From Eulemur rufifrons (lineage: Eukaryota > Chordata > Mammalia > Primates > Lemuridae), in the NCBI RefSeq assembly GCF_041146395.1, contig NC_091010.1, forward strand, positions 49,000,001 to 49,064,000: a DNA stretch of 64,000 nt. The letters run 5' to 3'. Below, in pieces: positions 13,868 through 26,158 of the stretch (positions are counted from its first letter, which is position 1; each line of letters starts with the position of its first letter). The position numbers and the translations under genes are program-made. The notes under the pieces were generated by a model that saw nothing but the letters and a program-made list of their open reading frames with translations, made no database searches and was not told where the DNA came from.

Positions 13868-15319
13868 GTGGTACTCTTCTTGTTCAAGCTAGGTAAAGAT
13901 GGAGAAGGATCAGGCTTGAGAAGATACTCAGTTCAGATTTGCATATACTGAGTTAGAAATAGCTGCGTCTGGTTCTTTGCTTGGGGATAGATTTGGGAGT
14001 CCTCACCAGGGGCATGGTGGCTGAAGCCATTTCATGAGGTTGTCTGGGGAGATGGTGGTGAAAAGATGGCAAGGACTGAACCCTGGAGAAAGTGGCGCTC
14101 TGACTTTGTCCTTCTTTCTTCACCTAGGAAGTCCTCTTGGGGACAGCCAGAGGCCTTGCAAGGGGAAATGCACACATTCTGCTTTCCCTAGTGAGGTGGT
14201 TTCCAGTGATGCCCTCAAGGTATAAGGGGTAGAGCAGTGGCTCATGGGGCTTGGGCCAGCACTGGGGGTCTTAGAGCAGATTGACTTTCTCAGGAAGCTT
14301 GGTGCAAATAGGAAAGGCAGCTGGTGCTCCAAGCATGTGCTGGAGTTTGGGCGAGTGGTCCTTGGACTTGCTTGGTGTGCCCTGGAAGACAGAGGGCAGC
14401 CTCCTGTGCAGAGCCCCAGAGCAACTGGAGGTCTGTAGTTTAGATTTCTCTGTAGTCTCTGAGTCCAGCTGGAGCTAAGGCTAGGCTTGTCCCTGTGCCT
14501 GTTGGAGATAGGCATGGGAGATGTGTGTGTTAGAGGGAGGCCACCAAAGGAAAAGTTCTATGAATTTATACCCCCAACATAGGACCGAGAGGCTCCATTC
14601 TTCTGGGAGAGAATATCCAACCCAGTAAGGCAGGAATTCAGCCTAATTCCCAAGAAGAAGGGGTGGTTAGAAGGAGGACTGACCCCGGGATAAAGGACTA
14701 GTCTTACTAGTTCTCCATCTAGCTGAGGACCAGGAGGTAGGGGAAGAAAAAGAGACAATTAGAGCGTTTGTAGGGAATGAAGTGACATCATCTTTGGTTC
14801 TGAAGTTGGACTTGGCTGGCCTCCTGTGCCATATGTTTCCTGAGGCAAATGGTCCCCTGTTCCCTTTTTTCTGACACCAGCATTGAGCTTGAGACTGACA
14901 CCTTCACAGGGTCTGCAGCAGCCTTAGCTGTCTTGGCATTCCTTGCTCCAGAGACCAATGAAAGTATCCGGGCCACTTCTAGAGAAAGGGGCCTGACCCT
15001 GGGCCTCTCCTGTCATATTCTTGGTGCGTCAATATGAACACTCACCAGCAGATTCCATGAGAAGCCTCTCAGGCCAGACCTGCAAATTAAGTAACGAACA
15101 AGACATAATCCTGCCTTCATGGGGTTTATAGTCTAGGTTAGAGAATCTAAATGGTGGAAAATTTGGAAAATACAAAGAGGTTTGGAAAAGAAAAATTATA
15201 TACTATACTAATTTTATTGTATTTTCTTTCCTTTTCCCATATATATTTTATCCACATTTTTATATTGTGTGTATACACAAATATTTTGAATCATACTTTA
15301 TGCTAAATTTTGTTTCAGT
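13868..15319. other. Mostly unique intronic stretch
   Basis: No repeat recognised to about 15120. The AT-rich end (15120-15319) may belong to the following L1 3' UTR. Confidence 0.5.
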
Positions 15320-15886
15320 TTTTATGACAATTTATTTGTGGTAAAATATCCATAATACGAAATTTACCATTTTAGCAATGGTTTATAGTTCAGTGGAAAT
15401 AAGTACATTTGCACTGGTGTGCAACCATAACCACTTTCCATTTCCAGAACTTTTTTATCTTCCCAAACTGAAACTCTGTACCCGTTAAACACTAACTCCC
15501 CATTCCTTACTTCTCCTAAACCCTGGCAATCGCCATTCTATATTTTGTCTCTATGAATTTGACTATTTTAGGTACCTCATATAAATGGAATCATATATTT
15601 GTCCTTTTGTGTCTGACTGACTTCACTTAATGTCTTCAGGTTCATCCATGTTGTAGCATGTGTCAGAATTTCCTTCCTTTTTAAGGCTGAATAGTATTCC
15701 ATTATGTGTATTTACTGCATTTTGTTTATCCATCCATCCGTTAATGGACTCTTGGGTTGCTTCTACCTTTTGGCTATTGTGAACAGTGCTGCTATGAACG
15801 TTGGTGTACAAACATTGGTTTGTCTTGCTTTCTATTCTTTCAGGTGTATACCCAGAAGCAGAATTGCTGGATCATATGATAATTCT
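15320..15886 (-). mobile_element. L1M 3' portion
   Basis: Antisense 3' UTR and ORF2 C-terminus: ggttcatccatgttgtagcatg, ggctgaatagtattccatt, tttgttta(tccatc), and tggctattgtgaacagtgctgctatgaac. It ends at tgctggatcatatgataattct, where an Alu follows. Confidence 0.85.
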
Positions 15887-16203
15887 ATTTATTTATTTTT
15901 ATTTTTTTGTGACAGAGTCTTGCTCTGTCCCCCCCAGGTAGAGTGCAGTGGCATCAAAGTAGCTGACTGCAGCTTCAAACTCCTGGGCTCAAGCGATCCT
16001 CCTGCCTCAGCCTCCCCAATAACTGGGACTTCAGGTGCGCACCACCAGGCCTGGCTAATTTTTTTCTATTTTTGGTAGAGATGGTGTCTCGCTCTTGCTC
16101 AGACTGGTCTTGAACTCCTGACCTCAAAGCCATCTTCTGCCTTGCCGCCCTCCACCCACCCCCTTGCAGTCCCCGAGTGCTAGGATTACAGGCGGGCCTC
16201 ATG
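15887..16203 (-). mobile_element. Alu dimer
   Basis: Starts with the T-rich tail and gtgacagagtcttgctctgtcc; ends gagtgctaggattacaggcgggcc. The right arm has a C-rich mutated patch (16141-16172). Confidence 0.9.
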
Positions 16204-16278
16204 ACCATTTTAAAAGGAGTTATGTTTATTTTTATCCCACAGTTAACAATAGGTGAACAGAAAACAATAGAGATAATA

Positions 16279-16645
<367 letters not shown>

Positions 16646-16799
16646 CAATGGAGATAATAGAGTGGGGTTCTGATGTAAACTTCCTGTTCCTCTTCACCGG
16701 TTAGAGATGGAAAGAGAATCCTTTGCCTCTCAAAAATTAGTCCTTCTGCTTTCAGAATGCTCATGTTCAGTGTCTGTGTAATGTCCCACCACACAATGT

Positions 16800-16960
16800 G
16801 CCAGAACTTATATAATACCTCTACTTTAGAACATTGAGATTGTTTTTGAACTTTTTACTCTTATAAATACTATTGAATATACTTACGCAAAAAGGCTTTT
16901 TCCAAATACAAGATTATTCCCTTAGGGTAAATTACCAGAACTGGGATCTACTACTATAAG
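16800..16960 (-). mobile_element. Old L1/HAL1-like fragment
   Basis: attattcccttagggtaaattaccagaactgggat resembles the antisense L1/HAL1 phrase 'ttaggataaattcctagaagtgg'. Confidence 0.45.
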
Positions 16961-16984
16961 TAGTTGCTGACCCTTAGACCCACT

Positions 16985-17066
16985 GTGTTTCAGGTACTGT
17001 TCTAAGTGTTTTATATATTAATATTATACGTATGTTAACCATTGGTAGCTACTAATATCTCCATTT
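16985..17066 (-). mobile_element. MIR fragment, left part of a split element
   Basis: tcaggtactgttctaagtgttttatatattaat...atctccatttt. Continues at 17289 after an inserted L1 piece. Confidence 0.7.
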
Positions 17067-17067
17067 T

Positions 17068-17275
17068 TAAAGATCGACTTTATTTTTTAGAGCAGTTTTA
17101 GATGCTCAGCAAAACTGAGCAGAAGTTACACAGTGCCTTCTACACACATGCACACACACAGCCTCCCCCACTGTCAACTCCTGTACCAGAATGGTACATT
17201 TGTTACAGTCAATGAACTTGCATTGACACATCATTCTTACCCAAAGTTCATGGTTTTCATTAGAGTTCACTTTTC
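17068..17275 (-). mobile_element. L1M 3' UTR-like insertion inside MIR
   Basis: ctttattttttagagcagttttag...gcctcccccactgtcaac...tggtacatttgttacagtcaatgaac is an antisense L1 3' UTR segment as I recall it. Near-identical 13-mers ATATCTCCATTTT (17055-17067) and ATATCCACATTTT (17276-17288) flank it. Confidence 0.6.
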
Positions 17276-17288
17276 ATATCCACATTTT

Positions 17289-17425
17289 ACAGGTGAAGAA
17301 ACTGGGGCACAGAGAGGATAAGTGATTTGCCTAGGGTCATACAGCCAGGAGGGGTGGCAGGGCCAGCTTTTGGGATTTGGGCATAGGCAGCCTGGCTCCA
17401 GAGACTGTGCTCCTGCATTGCTGAC
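17289..17425 (-). mobile_element. MIR fragment, right part of a split element
   Basis: acaggtgaagaaactggggcacagagaggataag...gcctggctccagagactgtgctc continues the MIR begun at 16985. Confidence 0.8.
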
Positions 17426-17461
17426 ATTTTGGTGGCTCTTGATGCATATTTGTTGCTTTGC

Positions 17462-17573
17462 TTTTTTTTTTTTTTTTTTTTTAAGGGATAGAATCTTGCT
17501 ATATCGCTTAGACTGGCCTTGAACTCCTGGGCTCAAGTGATCCTCCCTCCTCAACTTCCCATGTAGCTGGGAC
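17462..17573 (-). mobile_element. Alu-like monomer fragment
   Basis: T run of about 20, then a diverged single arm: gatagaatcttgctatatcgc...tagctgggacc. Confidence 0.75.
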
Positions 17574-17818
17574 CATATTTGGTGCTATTTAAACATGGCA
17601 ACATTTTGCTTAGTGTGGGTCAGATAGTGGCACTTCAGAGTTGGTTGACCAGCTGTCCCAATTTGCCTGGGACTAATGGTTTTTCCTGGGATATGGGACT
17701 TTCAGTTGTAAAGCCAGAAAAGTCCTGGCCAAACAAGGACAAGTTGGTCACCCTACTTCAGTGACTACAGAGTCCTGGGGCTCAGGATGAAGTCTGTTTT
17801 AGTAACTTAGTTGTCATG

Positions 17819-18193
<375 letters not shown>

Positions 18194-18702
18194 TGACCTT
18201 TTGAAGAGTACAGGTCAGTTATTTTATAGAATGTCCTTCAATTTGGATTTGCCTGATGTTTCCTCATGATTAGAATCAGGATATGCATTTCTTGGTAGGA
18301 ATATCGCAAGAGTTGTGCCTTTCAGTGATCATATCAGGAGGCATTTGATGTTGATTTGTCTAATTACTGTTGACACTGTCTAATTACTTTGCTTTGTTAA
18401 AGCAGTGTATGCCAGGTTTCTCTACTATAAAGTTAGTGCTTTGACATTAGTAATTAATAAGTATCTTGTGGGAAGGCATTTTGAGGCTATGTCAACATCT
18501 TGTTTCTCATCAGATTTTCTACCCACCAGTTTTAGCATCCATTGATGATTCTTGCCTGAATCATTTATTATTATGATGGTTGTCAACTGGTAATTTCTAA
18601 TTCCATGATTGCATCTACATTTAGTAATTGAGATTGAGATTTTACTATAAGGAAGAGCTTTTTCTTCTCCATATGTACTTATTTATTCATTTATTTATAT
18701 CT

Positions 18703-18900
18703 GTGCATTAGGGTACTCTAGAGAAACAGAACCAATAGGAGATACATATCTATATATCTATATTATCTATATGATCTATATACATAATATAGATGTAGAT
18801 ATATAAAGATATTTATGACAAAGTATTGGTTCATGTGGTTATGGAGGGTGGCAAGTCCAAAATCTATAGAGCCGGTGTCTCCAGAACCATTACAATCAGT
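18703..18900. mobile_element. Unnamed old insertion with (TATC)n core
   Basis: gggtactctagagaaacagaaccaatagg...ggcaagtccaaaatctatag is a phrase common in mammalian genomes that I cannot assign to a family. It interrupts the L1 3' UTR between 'tatttatatc' and 'tgtggactcatag'. The core 18742-18808 is a TATATC/TATAGA-type simple repeat. Confidence 0.5.
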
Positions 18901-19239
18901 GTGGACTCATAGATTCTTATTTTAATTAATAGGTTATAATTTATTAATGTCCTTTAATTTGATGTTCCGATTATCCTAGATTTGGCTAGTGAGAGCCCTT
19001 CAGTTTGGCTTCTCCCTACTTTTGGCATGTTCCCAGCATTCTTTGAGCACTTCCTTATTTTCTGGGGCAACACAAAGTTCCAGGGTCATTTTGTGCTTTC
19101 CCAGCCCTGGAATCAGCCATTTATCCACAGTGCCCTGGTTTCTTTTAGTGGAGAATGGTATTTAGAAAACAAGATTCAGGTGTGCTAGGTATTATCATTG
19201 ATACCGGGGTGTCACTGCTCTCAGTCGCAAGAACTGGGA

Positions 19240-19263
19240 AACACACACACATACACACACACA
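19240..19263. repeat. (CA)n microsatellite
   Basis: Twelve CA-type units with one interruption. Confidence 0.9.
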
Positions 19264-19753
19264 TTTCTCTATTTCTATATCTTTCTCTCTATTAAATACC
19301 ACGAGTCCATACTGATACCTCCAATTCTAAAACTATACCTATAGGGTTCAATCTAGCCTGGCTTTTTAATATATTTCTCACTCTGACATGTATTTACCTA
19401 TTTTTAACTTTCCTGACAATGAAAGAAACCTGGCTTCCATTATCTACAATACATTTACACCAAAGGTAGTTTCAGAATTACTAACCCATACATACTACTG
19501 TCAAAAATAAAACTATTAACTATACTGCAATATTTATTTACTGCTCTCTTTGTCTTTAGCTTGAAGATAATATTATCAACATACTGTGTACAAAAGTTAC
19601 TTGGCTTACTTTTTCCCCACAACCTCACCAATAGAATGTAATACCACACTTTTTAACTTTTGCCAATCTGATAGGTGAGAATAGTATCTCAGTGTCTTAA
19701 TTTGCATTTCTCTTATTATGAGTGAGGTTGAACATCTTGTCTTATGCTTAAGG

Positions 19754-19791
19754 GATATATATATATATATATCCATATCTATCTATATCTA
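19754..19791. repeat. (TA)n / (TATC)n microsatellite
   Basis: Eight TA units followed by tatc units, between two L1 pieces. Confidence 0.85.
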
Positions 19792-19849
19792 TTTCTAGTT
19801 TGAGAATTTTTTTCTTTCAGGTTTTTGGTTTTTTTCCAAATTAAAAAAT

Positions 19850-20215
19850 AAACAAAGCATTTATTGAGCTATAATTCACATACCACACAGTTCACCTATT
19901 TTAACTGTATAGTTTAATGGTTTTTAGTATATTTACAGTTATGTAACCATCACCATAATCTAATTATAGACATTTTTCATCACCCTGAAAAGAAACTCCA
20001 TTCCCATTAGCAGTCACTCCCCATCTGGCCCCCCTCCCCCAGCCCTAGGCAACCACTAATTTCCTATCTCTATAGATTTGCCTATTCTGGACATCTGATG
20101 TAATATAAATATTATATATTCTAAATTATACTATTTATCATATAATATATGGAATCATACAATATATGATCTTTTGTGACTGACTTCCTTCACTTATTGT
20201 AAGTGATATAATGCT
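19850..20215 (-). mobile_element. L1M 3' fragment
   Basis: tttattgagctataattcacataccacacagttcacc...gcaaccactaatttcctatctctatagatttgcc, the antisense L1M 3' UTR. Confidence 0.85.
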
Positions 20216-20224
20216 TACCATATT

Positions 20225-20345
20225 TCAGGCATTGTTTCTAAACATTGACTCCTCATAACAACTCTGAGAAATAGTTCCTGTTGTTATTTCCATTTTATAG
20301 ATGAGGAAACTGAGGCACAGAGAACCTAAATATCTTGTCCGTGGT
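20225..20345 (-). mobile_element. MIR SINE, antisense
   Basis: ttccattttatagatgaggaaactgaggcacagagaac...gtccgtggtcacacagc. Confidence 0.88.
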
Positions 20346-20349
20346 CACA

Positions 20350-20560
20350 CAGCAATAAGAATATGGGCTTTGGAGTCAGACCTCAAGTCTGAGCTCTATC
20401 GCTTGTTCTGTGCCTTATGGAACATTACTTAAACTCCTTAAGTATTTCTCATATGTTGGTTAAATGAGGATAACAATGGCACTGAGTCATAGAGTTGTTA
20501 GAGAAATGATATGACATAGGAAAAGTGCTTAATCCAAGGCCTCAAACTTAAGTACGCAGT
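20350..20560 (+). mobile_element. MIR SINE, sense
   Basis: gggctttggagtcagacctcaagtctgagctct...gcttgttctgtgcc...gttggttaaatgaggataac...gttgttagagaaatgat. It abuts the preceding antisense MIR. Confidence 0.85.
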
Positions 20561-20669
20561 TAATCATAATGGCTATTAATAGGTAGAGCAAGATAAAGAC
20601 CTGGCTTAGTTGGTGTGGTTGGCCCTTCCCCAACCCTAGCCATTTAGGCCTACATGAGATACTAGCTCT

Positions 20670-21710
20670 TTTTTTTTTAATTTCATATACCATGAAAATT
20701 GCCTTTTTTTTTTTTTTTTTTTGAGACAGGGCCTTACTTTGTCACTGAAGCTGGAGTGCAGTGGCATAATCATAGCTCACTGCAGCCCTGAACTCCTGGA
20801 CTAATTTTTTTTTTTTTTGTATTTTTGTATTTTTGTAGAGATGAGGTCTCACTATGTTGCCCAGGCTGGTCTTGAACTCCTGGCCACAAGCAATCCTCGT
20901 GCTTTAGCCTCCCAAAGTTCTAGGATTTACAGGTGTAAGCCACTGTGCCCAGCTGAAATTCACCCTCTTAAAGTGTACAATTCAGTGACTTTTAGTATAT
21001 TCACAAGGTTGTACAACCAATTCCAGAACATTTTCATCATCCCAAAAAGAAATTCTGTACCCATTAGCAGTCACTCCTATTCCCTCTTCACCCCAGTTCC
21101 TGGCAATCACTCATCTACCTCTGTCCCTATGGATTTGTCTATTACAGACATTTCACATAAATGGAACCATATAATATGTAGTCTTTTGTATCTGGCTTCT
21201 TTCACTTAGCATGTTTTCGAGGTTCATCCATTTTGTAGCATGTATCAGTATTCATTCCCTTTTATTGCCATGTAATATTTCATGATATGGGTATACCCTA
21301 TTTCGTTTATCCATTCCTCGATTGATGGACATTTGGGTTATTTCCACTTTTTAGCTATTATGAATAATGCTGCTATGACAGCATTGGTAGACAGGTTTTT
21401 GTGTGAACATGTTTTCAGTTCTCTTGGGTGTATACCTAGGAGCGTAACTACTAGGTCATATGGTTACTCTGTTTAACTTTTTGAGGAACTGCCAAACTGT
21501 TTTCCAAAGCAGCTCCACCATTTTTATTCCCACCAACAGTGTATGAGTATTCCAATTTTATTACATTCTCTCCAACACTTGTTATCTGTCTTTTTGTCTT
21601 TTTTTTTTTTTTTTTTTTTTTTGCCGTAATAGAGGGTGTAGAATGGTATCTCACTGTGGTTTTGATTTGGATTTCCTTAATAATAATAATAACTAATGGT
21701 GTTGCGCATG
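20670..21710 (-). mobile_element. L1M 3' portion interrupted by AluJ
   Basis: 3' UTR (aaattcaccctcttaaagtgtacaattcagtg) through the ORF2 C-terminus (ctattatgaataatgctgctatgac, gtgtatacctaggagcgtaac, tcccaccaacagtgtatgag). Interrupted at 20704-20954. An internal T run is at 21600-21622. Confidence 0.88.
20704..20954 (-). mobile_element. AluJ-like, internally deleted
   Basis: Left part cttactttgtcactgaagctggagtgcag, then a deletion and T-rich patch, then the right arm to gtaagccactgtgcccagc. Inserted in the L1 3' UTR. Confidence 0.88.
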
Positions 21711-22358
21711 AGACACCAACTTTTAGATCAGCTCTCTTTGCGCCCCCAGCTGTATATTTCCTCCAGAAAGTCTCTCCTGGGTTTCCGTCCGTCTCCTACC
21801 TAGACTTAGCAGTAATTTTTGGCCTCTGGGATGCTGATGGATACCTTCCTAGTGAGGTGCTTTTGGGAAGACCTTTGGGCAGGTTCCAATGGTGGGCAGC
21901 TGTGTGTCTAGGATTTAAAGCACATGTTCTTGTCAGCAGGTTCAATGTTATCTTGAGGCTGGCACAGCCATTGGCTAAGCTCACCAAACTGCTAGGACAA
22001 AGCCAGCCTCTCCCCTGGACACCCCAGTGAGCAGGATCCAGGGGTTCTTGAGAGGCCATCTCATCCATCCTTCTGCAATAAGACGGTTAGAACCCTTCAC
22101 CCCCACTCTATCAGACTGAGGAAAATATATATTTTTAAATCCCTCTAGAAAGAAATTCCACTGGCCCCACTGACTACCAGCCAGGATTTTAGCAGACTTC
22201 TGTATTAGAAAAATTCTTTTCTCTGACTCAGATCCCACCTACTGTAGCACATGCCAGTTTCCCCTCACGCTTTCCTTTCTTGGAAGTTGTGAGAGACAGC
22301 TGCTCCCTAGGAGGGGCTTCAATCTCTGGTTAGACAAAACCGCTTTGGCCGGAGAAGC

Positions 22359-22370
22359 CCTCACGTGAGG
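22359..22370. promoter_or_regulatory. Palindromic E-box CCTCACGTGAGG
   Basis: Perfect 12-bp palindrome with the core TCACGTGA, the preferred site of MITF/TFE-type and USF-type bHLH-ZIP factors. Sequence match only; function unknown. Confidence 0.35.
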
Positions 22371-22680
22371 AAGGCCAGACCAAGCCAGGCCCCTCCAGGA
22401 GACTAAAGACTGAATGACCTTGTCACTTGGCTATCACCTGGTCAGCCTGCTTTGAAAAAGAGACCTTCTGACAGGCTTCAGGTTATGTGTTTACCCTGAG
22501 GCTGGGCCATTCCAAACTCATGTTTCAGAGTTTAGAGGTTGCGTCCAGCCAGCCTGTGGGTGGTAATCAAATGCAGGTGGAGACCATCTGGCCAGGCCTG
22601 TCCCTCCCACCCAGCCAAGCAAGGGCTGGCCTGCCCACCACAGAGCTGGCCCAGAAAGCACCCCGTGTGGAGGCAGATGG

Positions 22681-22730
22681 TGTACACGTGTGTGTGCACA
22701 CATGCACGCCCGATGTGCGTGTGCACACAG
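22681..22730. repeat. Alternating TG/CA tract
   Basis: Nearly uninterrupted purine-pyrimidine alternation (tgtacacgtgtgtgtgcaca...gtgcgtgtgcacacag) with self-complementary segments. Confidence 0.6.
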
Positions 22731-24597
22731 CCCTCCTTAGTGAGGCGGTGCTGTGTGGATGCGTATGATCCGGTGAGTTCTCTCTGTATCTGAGCATTCT
22801 CCCCATTGTGCAGCCCAAGAAGAACATGTTTCTTTTAGTCTGTTTCTCAAGTTTTTGCGGTTAGAAATCATGTATTTTTCTTGGCCCAAGATGAAAGCCT
22901 TGGAGTAATGGTCTAATACGTTTTACAAAGCTGCTTCTAATTGGTGGCTGCTTGAAATCTTCCCTTTGCCCTAGTGACCCATCTCTTTTTACAGAGTTTT
23001 AACTCACGTCAATCTTGCATTACCCCAGGTTTTCACACCCCTCCCAAATCTGCCACTCCAGGGAGGCAGCTCTTCCAAAGTTAGTTTGTGTAGCTGTTCC
23101 CTCAGCCTTCCTGCACTGAATTGACCCCACTGAGGGCAATTCAGCAAGGAAATAAAATCGCTTACATTGTATCTTTCCTAGCATCTTCTTCTAGCCTGGC
23201 CTCCAGAATTCCACATATGTACCCTCAAAATGGATTCTGCCTCCCCACTTTGCTAGATACCCAGGGAAAATGCAAACCATGGATACTTCCTTTAAATATA
23301 ATTGGGTTTGATCATGATAATTTCTAAGGATTCCTTTTCAATCCATAGAACTTAGTTTCTCAGAGGTGATTTTCTCCTGCCAAGTGCAGGAAGGCTGGGT
23401 TCACCCAGATGCACAAAGCTAGGACTGACGTCAGCTTCTGAGACTCTGGAATCTCTTTCTATGGAGTCTTGCAGCCTGGCCTCTTGGGGGTGATAATGAT
23501 GAAGGAACGATGCCACGTCAAATGGTGGGTTAGGCATTGACTGCATCATCAGCCCTTTTCACCTCTGATCTCCTGTTCCAGGAGCTTGGCTAGCAAAGGA
23601 GGTCTTGACTGTCATCTTAGTTTCTGGTTTGTGTTTGTTTGCTGTGGAATTTACACGTGTATAATCATTGTGGTTCATGTTTGTACAAGATATAATTACT
23701 GAAAATTATATCATGAGCATATTTTAATTTTTAACCCTTCCCATGCTGGCAAGTCTCTTATGGCTCTCAGGAACCCCTCCCTGGATGCTTCCCTTCCCTG
23801 AGGAGCTGTGGCGCCCACCAGCCAGGCCCTATTCTCTGGTCCACATCCTTGCCCTCCCCGGCAGAAATCCATTTCAGGGACTTCCCTGAGACTTGGGACT
23901 CCTGGGTGTTTCCTGCAGGCAGGGAGGAAGGCGTTCCTGCCTCATCTCACTGACACTTTGATGAGTTGTGGCCACAGAAGCAGTAATCCTTATCATTCTG
24001 GGTCACCGAGGGATGGGAAGGGAGGGCAAACTGTGCTTCTCTAAGGTTCCAGCCAGTGAAGAGGGCACGTGGAGTGCCAAGTTTCAGGAAGAGCATGTGC
24101 TGATTGAGGAGTGCGTGTGGTGTGCTGTGTTTCAGGAAGGTTATACCCTTGCGGGGCAGAGTGGAGTTGGGAGTGGAGAAAGGGTCTCATCCTCCCAGAC
24201 CATGTAGCCTTGTTGGTGGCTCACAGGGTATGTATTCTTAACAAGCAAAGTAGGTGCTTACAAATAATTGAAGGAACAAGGAGCATAACAAGGAAGATTT
24301 TCAGCAGTGTCATACTGGGAGGAATGTTCCAGAGGCTCAAAATTTGGAACGCATAATTCAGAGTGCCAGCAGAGGGATTTGGCCAGGCCAGGCCAGGGTC
24401 ATATACATATACCTATAGCTGGCAGGAGGGCCAGGCACGAGTCCTGGATCCTTACAGGTTTTTGAGGTTCTTTCTCCTCCCAAGGCTCACATCTTCTGAA
24501 TAGAGAGTTTACATGCTGAGGCCACCAAAAAAGGGGGAAACTTTAGACTTTCAAGGCAATAATTGAACTTAAAACATTTGCTTTTTATTTCTTTCAG

Positions 24598-24734
24598 GTT
24601 TACAGGAACAGACGGACCTAGTGGTTTTGGCTTTGAGTTGACATTTCGTCTGAAGAGAGAAACAGGGGAGTCTGCCCCACCAACGTGGCCAGCAGAGCTA
24701 ATGCAGGGCTTGGCCCGATATGTGTTCCAGTCAG
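24598..24734 (+). CDS. SUFU: SUFU exon 3 (residues 106-152)
   Basis: Internal coding exon of SUFU, the Hedgehog-pathway inhibitor that holds GLI transcription factors in the cytoplasm and represses them in the nucleus. The exon starts with the last base of Glu106 and reads FTGTDGPSGFGFELTFRL, ending with RYVFQS and the first base of Glu152. Its 137 nt equal human c.318-454. The acceptor is a T-rich tract ending in CAG at 24595-24597 and the donor is gtagga at 24735. Intron phases are 2 upstream and 1 downstream, so skipping this exon shifts the frame. All encoded residues match my memory of the human protein. It belongs to the N-terminal SUFU domain (Pfam PF05076). Tyr147, which I recall lying near the bound GLI SYGHL peptide, is encoded near the 3' end. 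The exon is isolated: more than 24 kb upstream and 33.8 kb downstream are non-coding. Confidence 0.97.
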
Positions 24735-25212
24735 GTAGGAGCCCAGGAGCTGACTGGTATGCAGGTCCTTTTGCCATGATCTTGGTTGGCTTTGAGAACT
24801 TCAAGTGTATTTTGATGTCTGTGGAGTGACCATTCCTGGGAGCTCTATACCCCACTTGTATCATGAGGGCGTCTTGTTTTGCCTAGTATTTCCTGGGTGA
24901 AAAGCTACCTGGGCCATGGCAGGGAGGGATATGTCACTGTGCCTTCCAGCAGCAAGTGGGCGTTCCTGCCACTGTTCTGACGCTTTGCGCCCTTGCTGTA
25001 GTCTGCTGTAATTAGCACAGTCCTTCCTCCTTGCTCCTAGTGGCCTAGATTTCTGGGGCCACAAGCATACATGTTAATCTTGGCTGAGGCTTGGGTTAAC
25101 AGTAGAGGGTGGGGAAGAGTGAGAGAAGGAATTGCCAGGAACTTGCTCCCTTATGGGGTGAAGGGGAAGCTGGAATCAGGCAGGATGTTGACAGTCAGAA
25201 ATATTGTTTGAT
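24735..25212. other. Unique intron sequence after exon 3
   Basis: No repeat recognised in the first 478 bp of intron 3. Confidence 0.6.
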
Positions 25213-25415
25213 GGCCAGGTGCAATGGCTCCTGCCTACAATTCCAGCACTTTGGGAGGCTGAGGCAGGAGAATTGCTTGAGCTCAGGAGTTTGAGACTAG
25301 CCTGGGCAACATAATGAGACCCTGTCTCTACAAAAAAATTTAAAAATTAGCCAGGTATGGTGGCACGTACTTGGGAGGCTGAGACAGGAGGATCACTTGA
25401 GCCCAGGAGTTTGAG
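25213..25415 (+). mobile_element. AluJ-like, internally deleted and 3'-truncated
   Basis: ggccaggtgcaatggctcctgcc through the middle A-rich linker, a shortened second arm, then loss of sequence after gtttgaggtaac. Confidence 0.88.
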
Positions 25416-25787
25416 GTAACTCCCTGCATACTGCTTAAGCCAGTGCATTCATATGTGTACCTGCTCAGGTGGACAGAGATCAGAGAAATGTAAAACAAGC
25501 GTTATGAACCACTATCGGGTGGGAGTAAGCAGATAAACTTCTGAAATTAGTTCTGAAATGGTTCTGAAATTATAACACAAGTCAGTGAGAAGATAAGATT
25601 TGATTTGATTTGTTCATTTCACCACCACACAGTAAATATCACCAGTAACCATTTGGTAACTACTAATGTGATCATTGATTCAGACGAAGATTATCAGTGG
25701 CTGCTGAAACCAGTGGGTTAAAGGGTTGCTGGGGGAACAAGATATTCACAAGAATCACTCCACAGATTACTACTTATTAAGAAGAGA

Positions 25788-26131
25788 GGCCGGGCGCGGT
25801 GGCTCAGGCCTGTAATCCTAGCACTCTGGGAGGCCGAGGTGGGCGGATCGTTTGAGCTCAGGAGTTCGAGACCAGCCTGAGCAAGAGCGAGACCCCGTCT
25901 CTACTAAAAATAGAAAGAAATTATATGGACAGCTAAAAATATATATAGAAAAAATTAGCCGGGCATAGTGGCTCATGCCTGTAGTCCCAGCTACTCGGGA
26001 GGCTGAGACAGGAGGATCCCTTGAGCTCAGGAGTTTGAGGTTGCTGTGAGCTAGGCTGACGCCACGGCACTCACTCTAGCCTGGGCAACACAGTGAGACT
26101 CTGTCTCAAAAAAATAAATAAATTAAAAAAA
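25788..26131 (+). mobile_element. Alu, strepsirrhine type
   Basis: ggccgggcgcggtggctcaggcc, spacer aattatatggacagctaaaaatatatatag, right arm gtgagctaggctgacgccacgg, then a tail of A and AAAT. Target duplication AAGAAGAGA at 25779-25787 and 26132-26140. Confidence 0.95.
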
Positions 26132-26158
26132 AAGAAGAGAAAAAGAATACCTTTAACC

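Larger units (their letters stand above)
21711..24597. other. Unique intron sequence before exon 3
   Basis: 2.9 kb free of recognised repeats. It contains a 12-bp palindrome with an E-box (22359-22370) and an alternating purine-pyrimidine tract (22681-22730). Both are entered separately. Confidence 0.55.

Noticed and set aside
21539..22030. 163-codon open frame on the plus strand
   Set aside because: It starts in antisense L1 sequence, passes through a T run read as polyphenylalanine, and ends in unrelated unique DNA.
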